From assembly GCA_949710005.1 (NCBI GenBank), contig OX453276.1:20841149-20905148 (forward strand): a stretch of DNA of 64,000 nt, given 5' to 3'. Both the position numbers and the translations under genes were made by a program. The stretch comes from Ricordea florida (Eukaryota > Cnidaria > Anthozoa > Corallimorpharia > Ricordeidae). Positions 1 to 9,558 of the stretch are shown here, piece by piece. Each line of letters opens with the position of its first letter. Position 1 is the stretch's first letter. The notes below the pieces were generated by a model, which saw only the letters and a list, made by a program, of their open reading frames with translations, searched no databases and was not told where the DNA came from.

Positions 1-28
1 AGATATTTTCCCAAGACAGCTGACTTTA

Positions 29-41
29 GAGCAGACTGCTC
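29..41. repeat. 13-bp near-palindrome GAGCAG-A-CTGCTC, representative
   Basis: Two perfect 6-bp arms surround a single A. The AGCAG-A-CTGCT core is kept in most units. The flanking base pair is lost in type C units (ACAGCAGACTGCTTAAAC) and in many right-hand units (GACTGCTAAAAC). Short dyads with a one-base centre can be dimeric protein sites, but no factor is identified. It lies in one of the best conserved parts of the unit. Confidence 0.6.
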
Positions 42-45
42 AAAC

Positions 46-72
46 AGCACTAAATTTCACTAAATCAGTGCT
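46..72. repeat. Spaced inverted repeat AGCACT / AGTGCT, representative
   Basis: AGCACT at 46-51 is the exact reverse complement of AGTGCT at 67-72, separated by 15 bases that contain two CACTAAA direct repeats ten bases apart. Most units keep both arms. Type C units have AGTTCT in the right arm, which breaks one pair. It is directly downstream of the 13-bp dyad, making a cluster of symmetric elements. Confidence 0.5.
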
Positions 73-87
73 CATTACACAGATTAG

Positions 88-285
88 TTGTTAACTTTCA
101 ATTTTCACCATCTTGTTGGGTTTGTAATATACTTTAAGACGCACTTTATCTGGTGCTTGTACTTATTGTACAAGCTAAGATATGATACATGCAGTTTGCT
201 GTCAAGAAACTCGGCCTCAACGATTTTGGTGAAAAGACATTATAAGAGATTGTATGGGCTGAAGTACCGTCATCAAGGTGGGTAA
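88..285 (+). other. 65-codon TTG-initiated open frame, representative; probably non-coding
   Basis: An open stretch starts at TTG right after an in-frame TAG and ends at the TAA embedded in GGTGGGTAAG. It is intact in 80 of 107 units. There is no in-frame ATG in unit 1 and in most other units, so standard eukaryotic initiation is not available. The translation is rich in hydrophobic and aromatic residues followed by a basic stretch (KRHYKR), but I recognise no domain. Variation between units is mostly amino-acid changing (TTCAAT against TGCAAG at the start; TGG, TTG and other codons mid-frame), as expected for drifting satellite DNA. The frame probably survives because nearly identical units have been amplified. 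A spliced or non-ATG peptide cannot be excluded. Confidence 0.15.
155..175. repeat. 8-bp perfect hairpin, TTATT loop, representative
   Basis: GCTTGTAC (155-162) and GTACAAGC (168-175) are exact reverse complements with a 5-base loop. Most units are identical here or differ only in the loop (TTCTT, ATATT). When arms mutate (GCTTGTAG, GCCTGTTC with GTAGAAGC, GCTTTTAC with GTACAAAC, TTCTTGTAC with GTACAACC) the partner is not compensated, so I see no covariation supporting an RNA structure under selection. Confidence 0.6.
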
Positions 286-514
286 GTTATCGAATCATTT
301 GAAATCTTTTAACTATATTTAATAGTAGCTTAAGCACTGAAGTGTTATCGGCAAATGAAATTTTGATAGCCACGATTCGATTTCAATCTTATTTAAAGAC
401 CAGACTGTTTGATTCTACGCATGCGCACTTCAGACAAAAGCCGACATCCGTAAAATAACATATAAATTATCATATCTCGGCTTACAGAATCTCTGCTTTT
501 CCTTAACTCTGCAG
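282..514 (+). other. Candidate 233-bp intron, representative
   Basis: The stretch starts with GTAAGT, the metazoan 5' splice-site consensus, preceded by GG. It ends with a pyrimidine-rich run and TCTGCAG (CTTTGCAG in other units). A CTTAC suited to a branch point lies about 33 bases before the acceptor. Both ends are retained in most units; lost donors include GGGGAAGT (50.46, 57.63 kb), GGCTAGGT (48.67, 55.84 kb) and GGATAAGT (40.3 kb). If used, each unit would hold one roughly 364-base exon. Splicing 281 to 515 would carry the open frame 19 codons further. This is a motif-based inference; an AT-rich monomer can hold such sites by chance. Confidence 0.2.
416..427. promoter_or_regulatory. NRF1-like GCATGC palindrome, representative
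   Basis: The minus strand reads TGCGCATGCGTA, matching 11 of 12 positions of the known NRF1 consensus YGCGCAYGCGCR. Most right-hand units and A-tail units keep CGCATGCGCA. B-tail units read CGCATGTGCA and lose it, and some units have CGCATTCGCA. It sits in the hypervariable part of the unit, so constraint is not obvious. NRF1-type binding is an inference from motif likeness only. Confidence 0.25.
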
Positions 515-547
515 ATTTAAAGTATTACGGAAGGGCAATTATTACCC

Positions 548-555
548 TATAAATA
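548..555 (+). promoter_or_regulatory. TATA-box-like TATAAATA, representative
   Basis: TATAAATA fits the TATAWAWR consensus and recurs in nearly every unit inside CCCTATAAATAAGATTC or CTCTATAAATAAG. Exceptions are TATAATTAAG in the divergent 390-bp block and TATAAATGAG in a few units (about 25.6, 29.2, 32.2, 53.1 and 60.3 kb). A start 25-30 bases downstream would put the 13-bp dyad and hairpin in the transcript, followed by the donor-like site. In DNA this AT-rich a TATA match is weak evidence alone. Confidence 0.2.
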
Positions 556-3500
556 AGATTCATTGTATTTGTTGATCATATTGATTTTAGACTGTGAATA
601 TATTTTCCCAAGACAGCTGACTTTAGAGCAGACTGCTCAAACAGCACTAAATTTCACTAAATCAGTGCTCATTACACAGATTACTTGTTAACTTTCAATT
701 TTCACCATCTTGTTGCGTTTGTAATATACTTTAAGACGCACTTTATCTGGTGCTTGTACTTATTGTACAAGCTAAGATATGATACATGCAGTTTGCTGTC
801 AAGAAACTCGGCCTCAACGATTTTTGTGAAAAGACATTATAAGAGATTGTATGGGCTGAAGTACCGTCATCTAGGTGGGTAAGTTATCGAATCATTTCAA
901 ATCTTTTAACTATATTTAATAGTAGCTTAAGCACTGAAGTGTTATCGGCAAATGAAATTTTGATAGCCACGATTCGATTTCAATCTTATTTAAAGACCAG
1001 ACAGTTTGATTCATCGCATGCGCACTTCAGACAAAAGCCGACATCCGTAAAATAACATATAAATTATCATATCCCGGCTTACAGAATCTCTGCTTTTCCT
1101 TAACTCTGCAGATTTAAAGTATTACGGAAGGGCAATTATTACCCTATAAATAAGATTCATTGTATTTGTTGATCATATTGATTTTAGACTGTGAAGATAT
1201 TTTCCCAAGACAGCTGACTTTAGAGCAGACTGCTCAAACAGCACTAAATTTCACTAAATCAGTGCTCATTACACAGATTAGTTGTTAACTTTCAATTTTC
1301 ACCATCTTGTTGCGTTTGTAATATACTTTAAGACGCACTTTATCTGGTGCTTGTACTTATTGTACAAGCTAAGATATGATACATGCAGTTTGCTGTCAAG
1401 AAACTCGGCCTCAACGATTTTGGTGAAAAGACATTATAAGAGATTGTATGGGCTGAAGTACCGTCATCTAGGTGGGTAAGTTATCGAATCATTTGAAATC
1501 TTTTAACTATATTTAATAGTAGCTTAAGCACTGAAGTGTTATCGGCAAATGACATTTTGATTGCCACGATTCGATTTCAATCTTATTTAAGGACCAGACA
1601 GTTTGATTCTACGCATGTGCATTTCAGAAAAAAAGCCGAAATCCGTAAAATAACAAATAATTTATCATATCACGGTTTACAGAATCTCTCCTATTCTTAA
1701 ACTTTGCAGATTTAAAGTATTAGGGAAGGGCAATTATTACCCTATAAATAAGATTCATTGTATTTGTTGATCATATTGATTTTAGACTGTGAAGATATTT
1801 TCCCAAGACAGCTGACTTTAGAGCAGACTGCTCAAACAGCACTATATTTTACTAAAGCAGTGCTCATTACACAGATTAGTTGTTAACTTTCAATTTTCAC
1901 CATCTTGTTGCGTTTGTAATATACTTTAAGACGCACTTTATCTGGTGCTTGTACTTATTGTACAAGCTAAGATATGATACATGCAGTTTGCTGTCAAGAA
2001 ACTCGGCCTCAACGATTTTGGTGAAAAGACATTATAAGAGATTGTATGGGCTGAAGTACCGTCATCTAGGTGGGTAAGTTATCGAATCATTTGAAATCTT
2101 TTAACTATATTTAATAGTAGCTTAAGCACTGAAGTGTTATCGGCAAATGACATTTTGATTGCCACGATTCGATTTCAATCTTATTTAAGGACCAGACAGT
2201 TTGATTCTACGCATGTGCATTTCAGAAAAAAAGCCGAAATCCGTAAAATAACAAATAATTTATCATATCACGGTTTACAGAATCTCTGCTTTTCCTTAAC
2301 TCTGCACATTTAAAGTATTACGGAAGGGCAATTATTACCCTATAAATAAGATTCATTGTATTTGTTGATCATATTGATTTTAGACTGTGAAGATATTTTC
2401 CCAAGACAGCTGACTTTAGAGCAGACTGCTCAAACAGCACTATATTTTACTAAAGCAGTGCTCATTACACAGATTAGTTGTTAACTTTCAATTTTCACCA
2501 TCTTGTTGCGTTTGTAATATACTTTAAGACGCACTTTATCTGGTGCTTGTACTTATTGTACAAGCTAAGATATGATACATGCAGTTTGCTGTCAAGAAAC
2601 TCGGCCTCAACGATTTTGGTGAAAAGACATTATAAGAGATTGTATGGGCTGAAGTACCGTCATCTAGGTGGGTAAGTTATCGAATCATTTGAAATCTTTT
2701 AACTATATTTAATAGTAGCTTAAGCACTGAAGTGTTATCGGCAAATGACATTTTGATTGCCACGATTCGATTTCAATCTTATTTAAGGACCAGACAGTTT
2801 GATTCTACGCATGTGCATTTCAGAAAAAAAGCCGAAATCCGTAAAATAACAAATAATTTATCATATCACGGTTTACAGAATCTCTGCTTTTCCTTAACTC
2901 TGCAGATTTAAAGTATTACGGAAGGGCAATTATTACCCTATAAATAAGATTCATTGTATTTGTTGATCATATTGATTTTAGACTGTGAAGATATTTTCCC
3001 AAGACAGCTGACTTTAGAGCAGACTGCTTAAACAGCACTAAATTTCACTAAATCAGTGCTCATTACACAGATTAGTTGTTAACTTGCAAGTTTCGCCATC
3101 TTGTTGCGTTTGTAATATACTTTAGGACGCACTTTATCTGGTGCTTGTACTTATTGTACAAGCTAAGATATGATACATGCAGTTTGCTGTCAAGAAACTC
3201 GGCCTCAACGATTTTGGTGAAAAGACATTATAAGAGATTGTATGGGCTGAAGTACCGTCATCTAGGTGGGTAAGTTATCGAATCATTTGAAATCTTTTAA
3301 CTATATTTAATAGTAGCTTAAGCACTGAAGTGTTATCGGCAAATGACATTTTGATTGCCACGATTCGATTTCAATCTTATTTAAGGACCAGACAGTTTGA
3401 TTCTACGCATGTGCATTTCAGAAAAAAAGCCGAAATCCGTAAAATAGCAAATAATTTATCATATCACGGTTTACAGAATCTCTCCTATTCTTAAACTTTG

Positions 3501-5976
3501 CAGATTTAAAGTATTAGGGAAGGGCAATTATTACCCTATAAATAAGATTCATTGTATTTGTTGATCATATTGATTTTAGACTGTGAAGATATTTTCCCAA
3601 GACAGCTGACTTTACAGCAGACTGCTTAAACAGCACTAAACTTCACTAAATTAGTTCTCATTACACAGATTAGTTGTTAACTTGCAAGTTTCGCCATCTT
3701 GTTGCGTTTGTAATATACTTTAAGACGCACTTTATCTGGTGCTTGTACTTATTGTACAAGCTAAGATATGATACATGCAGTTTGCTGTCAAGAAACTGGG
3801 CCTCAACGATTTTTGTGAAAAGACATTATAAGAGATTGTATGGGCTAAAGTACCGTCATCTAGGTGGGTAAGTTATCGAATCATTTGAAATCTTTTAACT
3901 ATATTTAATAGTAGCTTAAGCACTGAAGTATTATCGGCAAATGAAATTTTGATAGCCACGATTCGATTTCAATCTTATTTAAGGACCAGACAGTTTGATT
4001 CTACGCATGCGCACTTCAGACAAAAGCCGACATCCGTAAAATAACATATAAATTATCATATCTCGGCTTACAGAATCTCTGCTTTTCCTTAACTCTGCAG
4101 ATTTAAAGTATTACGGAAGGGCAATTATTACCCTATAAATAAGATTCATTGTATTTGTTGATCATATTGATTTTAGACTGTGAAGATATTTTCCCAAGAC
4201 AGCTGACTTTAGAGCAGACTGCTCAAACAGCACTGAATTTCACTAAATCAGTGCTCATTTCACAGATTAGTTGTTAACTTTTAATTTTCACCATCTTGTT
4301 GCATTTGTAATATACTTTAAGACGCACTTTATCTGGTGCTTGTACTTATTGTACAAGCTAAGATATGATACATGCAGTTTGCTGTCAAGAAACTCGGCCT
4401 CAACGATTTTGGTGAAAAGACATTATAAGAGATTGTATGGGCTGAAGTACCGTCATCTAGGTGGGTAAGTTATCGAATCATTTGAAATCTTTTAACTATA
4501 TTTAATAGTAGCTTAAGGACTGAAGTGTTATCGGCAAATGACATTTTGATTGCCACGATTCGATTTCAATCTTATTTAAGGACCAGACAGTTTGATTCTA
4601 CGCATGTGCATTTCAGAAAAAAAGCCGAAATCCGTAAAATAGCAAATAATTTATCATATCACGGTTTACAGAATCTCTCCTATTCTTAAACTTTGCAGAT
4701 TTAAAGTATTACGAAAGGGCAATTATTACCCTATAAATAAGATTCATTGTATTTGTTGATCATATTGATTTTAGAGTGTGAAGATATTTTCCCAAGACAG
4801 CTGACCTTACAGCAGACTGCTTAAACAGCACTAAACTTCACTAAATTAGTTCTCATTACACAGATTAGTTGTTAACTTGCAAGTTTCACCATCTTGTTGC
4901 GTTTGTAATATACTTTAAGACGCACTTTATCTGGTGCTTGTACTTATTGTACAAGCTAAGATATGATACATGCAGTTTGCTGTCAAGAAACTCGGCCTCA
5001 ACGATTTTTGTGAAAAGACATTATAAGAGATTGTATGGGCTGAAGTACCGTCATCTAGGTGGGTAAGTTATCGAATCATTTGAAATCTTTTAACTATATT
5101 TAATAGTAGCTTAAGCACTGAAGTGTTATCGGCAAATGAAATTTTGATAGCCACGATTCGATTTCAATCTTATTTAAAGACCACACAGTTTGATTCTAGG
5201 CATGCGCACTTGAGACAAAAGCCGACATCCGTAAAATAACATATAAATTATCATATCTCGGCTTACAGAATCTCTGCTTTTCCTTAACTCTGCAGATTTA
5301 AAGTATTACGGAAGGGCAATTATTACCCTATAAATAAGATTCATTGTATTTGTTGATCATATTGATTTTAGACTGTGAAGATATTTTCCCAAGACAGCTG
5401 ACTTTAGAGCAGACTGCTCAAACAGCACTAAATTTCACTAAATCAGTGCTCATTACACAGATTAGTTGTTAACTTTTAATTTTCACCATCTTGTTGCGTT
5501 TGTAATATACTTTAAGACGCACTTTATCTGGTGCTTGTACTTATTGTACAAGCTAAGATATGATACATGCAGTTTGCTGTCAAGAAACTCGGCCTCAACG
5601 ATTTTTGTGTAAAGACATTATAAGAGATTTTATGGGCTGAAGTACCGTCATCTAGGTGGGTAAGTTATCGAATCATTTGAAATCTTTTAACTATATTTAA
5701 TAGTAGCTTAAGCACTGAAGTGTTATCGGCAAATGAAATTTTGATTGCCACGATTCGATTTCAATCTTATTTAAGGACCAGACAGTTTGATTCTACGAAT
5801 GTGCATTTCAGAAAAAAAGCCGAAATCCGTATAATAACAAATAATTTATCATATCAAGGTTTACAGAATCTCTCCTATTCTTAAACTTTTCAGATTTAAA
5901 GTATTAGGGAAGGGCAAATATTACCCTATAAATAAGATTCATTGTATTTGTTGATCATATTGATTTTAGACTGTGA

Positions 5977-7767
5977 AGATATTTTCCCAAGACAGCTGAC
6001 TTTACAGCAGACTGCTTAAACAGCACTAAACTTCACTAAATTAGTTCTCATTACACAGATTAGTTGTTAACTTGCAAGTTTCACCATCTTGTTGCGTTTG
6101 TAATATACTTTAAGACGCACTTTATCTGGTGCTTGTACTTATTGTACAAGCTAAGATATGATACATGCAGTTTGCTGTCAAGAAACTGGGCCTCAACGAT
6201 TTTTGTGAAAAGACATTATAAGAGATTGTATGGGCTGAAGTACCGTCATCTAGGTGGGTAAGTTATCGAATCATTTGAAATCTTTTAACTATATTTAATA
6301 GTAGCTTAAGCACTGAAGTGTTATCGGCAAATGAAATTTTGATAGCCACGATTCGATTTCAATCTTATTTAAAGACCACACAGTTTGATTCTAGGCATGC
6401 GCACTTGAGACAAAAGCCAACATCCGTAAAATAACATATAAATTATCATATCTCGGCTTACAGAATCTCTGCTTTTCCTTAACTCTGCAGATTTAAAGTA
6501 TTACGGAAGGGCAATTATTACCCTATAAATAAGATTCATTGTATTTGTTGATCATATTGATTTTAGACTGTGAAGATATTTTCCCAAGACAGCTGACTTT
6601 AGAGCAGTATGCTCAAACAGCACTAAATTTCACTAAATCAGTGCTCATTACACAGATTAGTTGTTAACTTTCAATTTTCACCATCTTGTTGCGTTTGTAA
6701 TATACTTTAAGACGCACTTTATCTGGTGCTTGTACTTATTGTACAAGCTAAGATATGATACATGCAGTTTGCTGTCAAGAAACTCGGCCTCAACGATTTT
6801 TGTGAAAAGACATTATAAGAGATTTTATGGGCTGAAGTACGGTCATCTAGGTGGGTAAGTTATCGAATCATTTGAAATCTTTTAACTATATTTAATAGTA
6901 GCTTAAGCACTGAAGTGTTATCGGCAAATGACATTTTGATTGCCACGATTCGATTTCAATCTTATTTAAGGACCAGACAGTTTGATTGTACGCATGTGCA
7001 TTTCAGAAAAAAAGCCGAAATCCGTAAAATAACAAATAATTTATCATATCACGGTTTACAGAATCTCTCCTATTCTTAAACTTTGCAGATTTAAAGTATT
7101 AGGGAAGGGCAAATATTACCCTATAAATAAGATTCATTGTATTTGTTGATCATATTGATTTTAGACTGTGAAGATATTTTCCCAAGACAGCTGACTTTAC
7201 AGCAGACTGCTTAAACAGCACTAAACTTCACTAAATTAGTTCTCATTACACAGATTAGTTGTTAACTTGCAAGTTTCACCATCTTGTTTCGTTTGTAATA
7301 TACTTTAAGACGCACTTTATCTGGTGCTTGTACTTATTGTACAAGCTAAGATATGATACATGCAGTTTGCTGTCAAGAAACTCGGCCTCAACGATTTTTG
7401 TTAAAAGACATTATAAGAGATTGTATGGGCTGAAGTACCGTCATCTAGGTGGGTAAGTTATCGAATCATTGGAAATCTTTTAACTATATTTAATAGTAGC
7501 TTAAGCACTGAAGTGTTATTGGCAAATGAAATTTTGATAGCCACGATTCGATTTCAATCTTATTTAAAGACCACACAGTTTGAGTCTACGCATGCGCACT
7601 TCAGACAAAAGCCGACATCCGTAAAATAACATATAAATTATCATATCTCGGCTACAGAATCTCTGCTTTTTCTTAACTCTGCAGATTTAAAGTATTACGG
7701 AAGGGCAATTATTACCCTATAAATAAGATTCATTGTATTTGTTGATCATATTGATTTTAGACTGTGA
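5977..7767. repeat. Three-unit duplication, left copy (1791 bp)
   Basis: Units 11-13 (landmarks 6064, 6661, 7259) reappear at an offset of 1791 bp as units 14-16. Rare variants shared only by the paired positions prove the relationship: AAAAGCCAACATCC, AGAGCAGTATGCTC, a GATTTTATGGGCTGAAGTACGG tract and CTTGTTTCGTTTGTAAT each occur at both places. The block breaks the two-unit alternation, so the duplication is younger than the dimer pattern. Confidence 0.92.
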
Positions 7768-9558
7768 AGATATTTTCCCAAGACAGCTGACTTTACAGCA
7801 GACTGCTTAAACAGCACTAAACTTCACTAAATTAGTTCTCATTACACAGATTAGTTGTTAACTTGCAAGTTTCACCATCTTGTTGCGTTTGTAATATACT
7901 TTAAGACGCACTTTATCTGGTGCTTGTACTTATTGTACAAGCTAAGATATGATACATGCAGTTTGCTGTCAAGAAACTGGGCCTCAACGATTTTTGTGAA
8001 AAGACATTATAAGAGATTGTATGGGCTGAAGTACCGTCATCTAGGTGGGTAAGTTATCGAATCATTTGAAATCTTTTAACTATATTTAATAGTAGCTTAA
8101 GCACTGAAGTGTTATCGGCAAATGAAATTTTGATAGCCACGATTCGATTTCAATCTTATTTAAAGACCACACAGTTTGATTCTAGGCATGCGCACTTGAG
8201 ACAAAAGCCAACATCCGTAAAATAACATATAAATTATCATATCTCGGCTTACAGAATCTCTGCTTTTCCTTAACTCTGCAGATTTAAAGTATTACGGAAG
8301 GGCAATTATTACCCTATAAATAAGATTCATTGTATTTGTTGATCATATTGATTTTAGACTGTGAAGATATTTTCCCAAGACAGCTGACTTTAGAGCAGTA
8401 TGCTCAAACAGCACTAAATTTCACTAAATCAGTGCTCATTACACAGATTAGTTGTTAACTTTCAATTTTCACCATCTTGTTGCGTTTGTAATATACTTTA
8501 AGACGCACTTTATCTGGTGCTTGTACTTATTGTACAAGCTAAGATATGATACATGCAGTTTGCTGTCAAGAAACTCGGCCTCAACGATTTTTGTGAAAAG
8601 ACATTATAAGAGATTTTATGGGCTGAAGTACGGTCATCTAGGTGGGTAAGTTATCGAATCATTTGAAATCTTTTAACTATATTTAATAGTAGCTTAAGCA
8701 CTGAAGTGTTATCGGCAAATGACATTTTGATTGCCACGATTCGATTTCAATCTTATTTAAGGACCAGACAGTTTGATTGTACGCATGTGCATTTCAGAAA
8801 AAAAGCCGAAATCCGTAAAATAACAAATAATTTATCATATCACGGTTTACAGAATCTCTCCTATTCTTAAACTTTGCAGATTTAAAGTATTAGGGAAGGG
8901 CAAATATTACCCTATAAATAAGATTCATTGTATTTGTTGATCATATTGATTTTAGAGTGTGAAGATATTTTCCCAAGACAGCTGACCTTACAGCAGACTG
9001 CTTAAACAGCACTAAACTTCACTAAATTAGTTCTCATTACACAGATTAGTTGTTAACTTGCAAGTTTCACCATCTTGTTTCGTTTGTAATATACTTTAAG
9101 ACGCACTTTATCTGGTGCTTGTACTTATTGTACAAGCTAAGATATGATACATGCAGTTTGCTGTCAAGAAACTCGGCCTCAACGATTTTTGTTAAAAGAC
9201 ATTATAAGAGATTGTATGGGCTGAAGTACCGTCATCTAGGTGGGTAAGTTATCGAATCATTGGAAATCTTTTAACTATATTTAATAGTAGCTTAAGCACT
9301 GAAGTGTTATTGGCAAATGAAATTTTGATAGCCACGATTCGATTTCAATCTTATTTAAAGACCACACAGTTTGAGTCTACGCATGCGCACTTCAGACAAA
9401 AGCCGACATCCGTAAAATAACATATAAATTATCATATCTCGGCTACAGAATCTCTGCTTTTTCTTAACTCTGCAGATTTAAAGTATTACGGAAGGGCAAT
9501 TATTACCCTATAAATAAGATTCATTGTATTTGTTGATCATATTGATTTTAGACTGTGA
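7768..9558. repeat. Three-unit duplication, right copy (1791 bp)
   Basis: Units 14-16 copy units 11-13 with few differences. One difference is a short tract at about 8955-8990 (TTAGAGTGTG and CTGACCTTAC), which matches the unit whose landmark is 4869 and not the paired unit at 7259. That makes unit 16 a mosaic, by later gene conversion or because the left copy was itself overwritten. Confidence 0.9.

Larger units (their letters stand above)
1..597 (+). repeat. Reference monomer (unit 1) used for internal positions
   Basis: This unit carries all recurring landmarks: a 13-bp near-palindrome (29-41), a spaced inverted repeat (46-51 with 67-72), a hairpin (155-175), a donor-like GTAAGT (282-287), an NRF1-like palindrome (416-427), a pyrimidine-rich CAG acceptor-like site (ending 514) and a TATA-like motif (548-555). 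A short direct repeat, CACTAAA twice ten bases apart, lies between the arms of the spaced inverted repeat. Unit 2 starts at 598. By eye the stretch 350-514 differs most between copies and the stretch 515-597 plus 1-290 differs least. No similarity to U1, U2, U4, U5, U6 or U7 snRNA, 5S rRNA or a foldable tRNA was recognised. Confidence 0.95.
1..3586. repeat. Units 1-6, closely similar block with two tail types
   Basis: Units 1-5 share the head variant AACTTTCAATTTTCACC and unit 6 has AACTTGCAAGTTTCGCC. Units 1 and 2 carry tail type A (GATAGCCACG, GCGCACTTCAGACAAAAG, GCTTTTCCTTAACTCTGCAG). Units 3 and 6 carry tail type B (GATTGCCACG, GTGCATTTCAGAAAAAAAG, CCTATTCTTAAACTTTGCAG). Units 4 and 5 start their tails as type B and end as type A, so they look recombinant. 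Apart from the tails the units are nearly identical, suggesting recent amplification or ongoing homogenisation. Confidence 0.9.
3587..9558. repeat. Two-unit higher-order repeat, ~1195 bp period (units 7-16)
   Basis: Two kinds of unit alternate. Type C/A has the head AACTTGCAAGTTTC, the run ACAGCAGACTGCTTAAAC and the A-type tail. Type F/B has the head AACTTTCAATTTTC or AACTTTTAATTTTC, AGCAGACTGCTCAAAC and the B-type tail. C/A units have their landmark at 3674, 4869, 6064 and 7259; F/B units at 4271, 5467 and 6661. The alternation is then broken by a three-unit duplication, which puts two C/A units side by side at 7259 and 7855. F/B unit 5467 has lost the 65-codon frame through GTGTAAAG in place of GTGAAAAG. 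Confidence 0.9.

Noticed and set aside
326-384. Pol III A-box-like (TAGCTTAAGCACTG) and B-box-like (GATTCGATTTC) pair about 48 bases apart, hinting at a tRNA-derived SINE
   Set aside because: The B-box-like part mismatches the consensus at two positions and is often mutated to GATTTGATTTC. The T-stem does not pair, no acceptor stem is found, and most units lack a nearby T-run terminator.
1-597. Hammerhead ribozyme as found in some tandem satellites
   Set aside because: No CTGANGA core was found on either strand in any unit inspected. The near matches CTGAAGT and CTGACTT lack the required bases and stems.
1-597. snRNA, 5S rRNA or spliced-leader gene repeat
   Set aside because: No recognisable similarity to U1-U7, 5S or known leader sequences. 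The donor-like site lies after, not before, the Sm-like motif, opposite to spliced-leader RNA order.
1-597. CENP-B box
   Set aside because: No match to YTTCGTTGGAANCGGGA. CTTGTTTCGTTTC in some units has only superficial likeness.
1-597. Monomer as an ancestral trimer of about 199 bp (three nucleosomes)
   Set aside because: The length is close to three times 199, but I see no convincing similarity between thirds beyond short matches such as GCAGACTGCT and GCAGTTTGCT.
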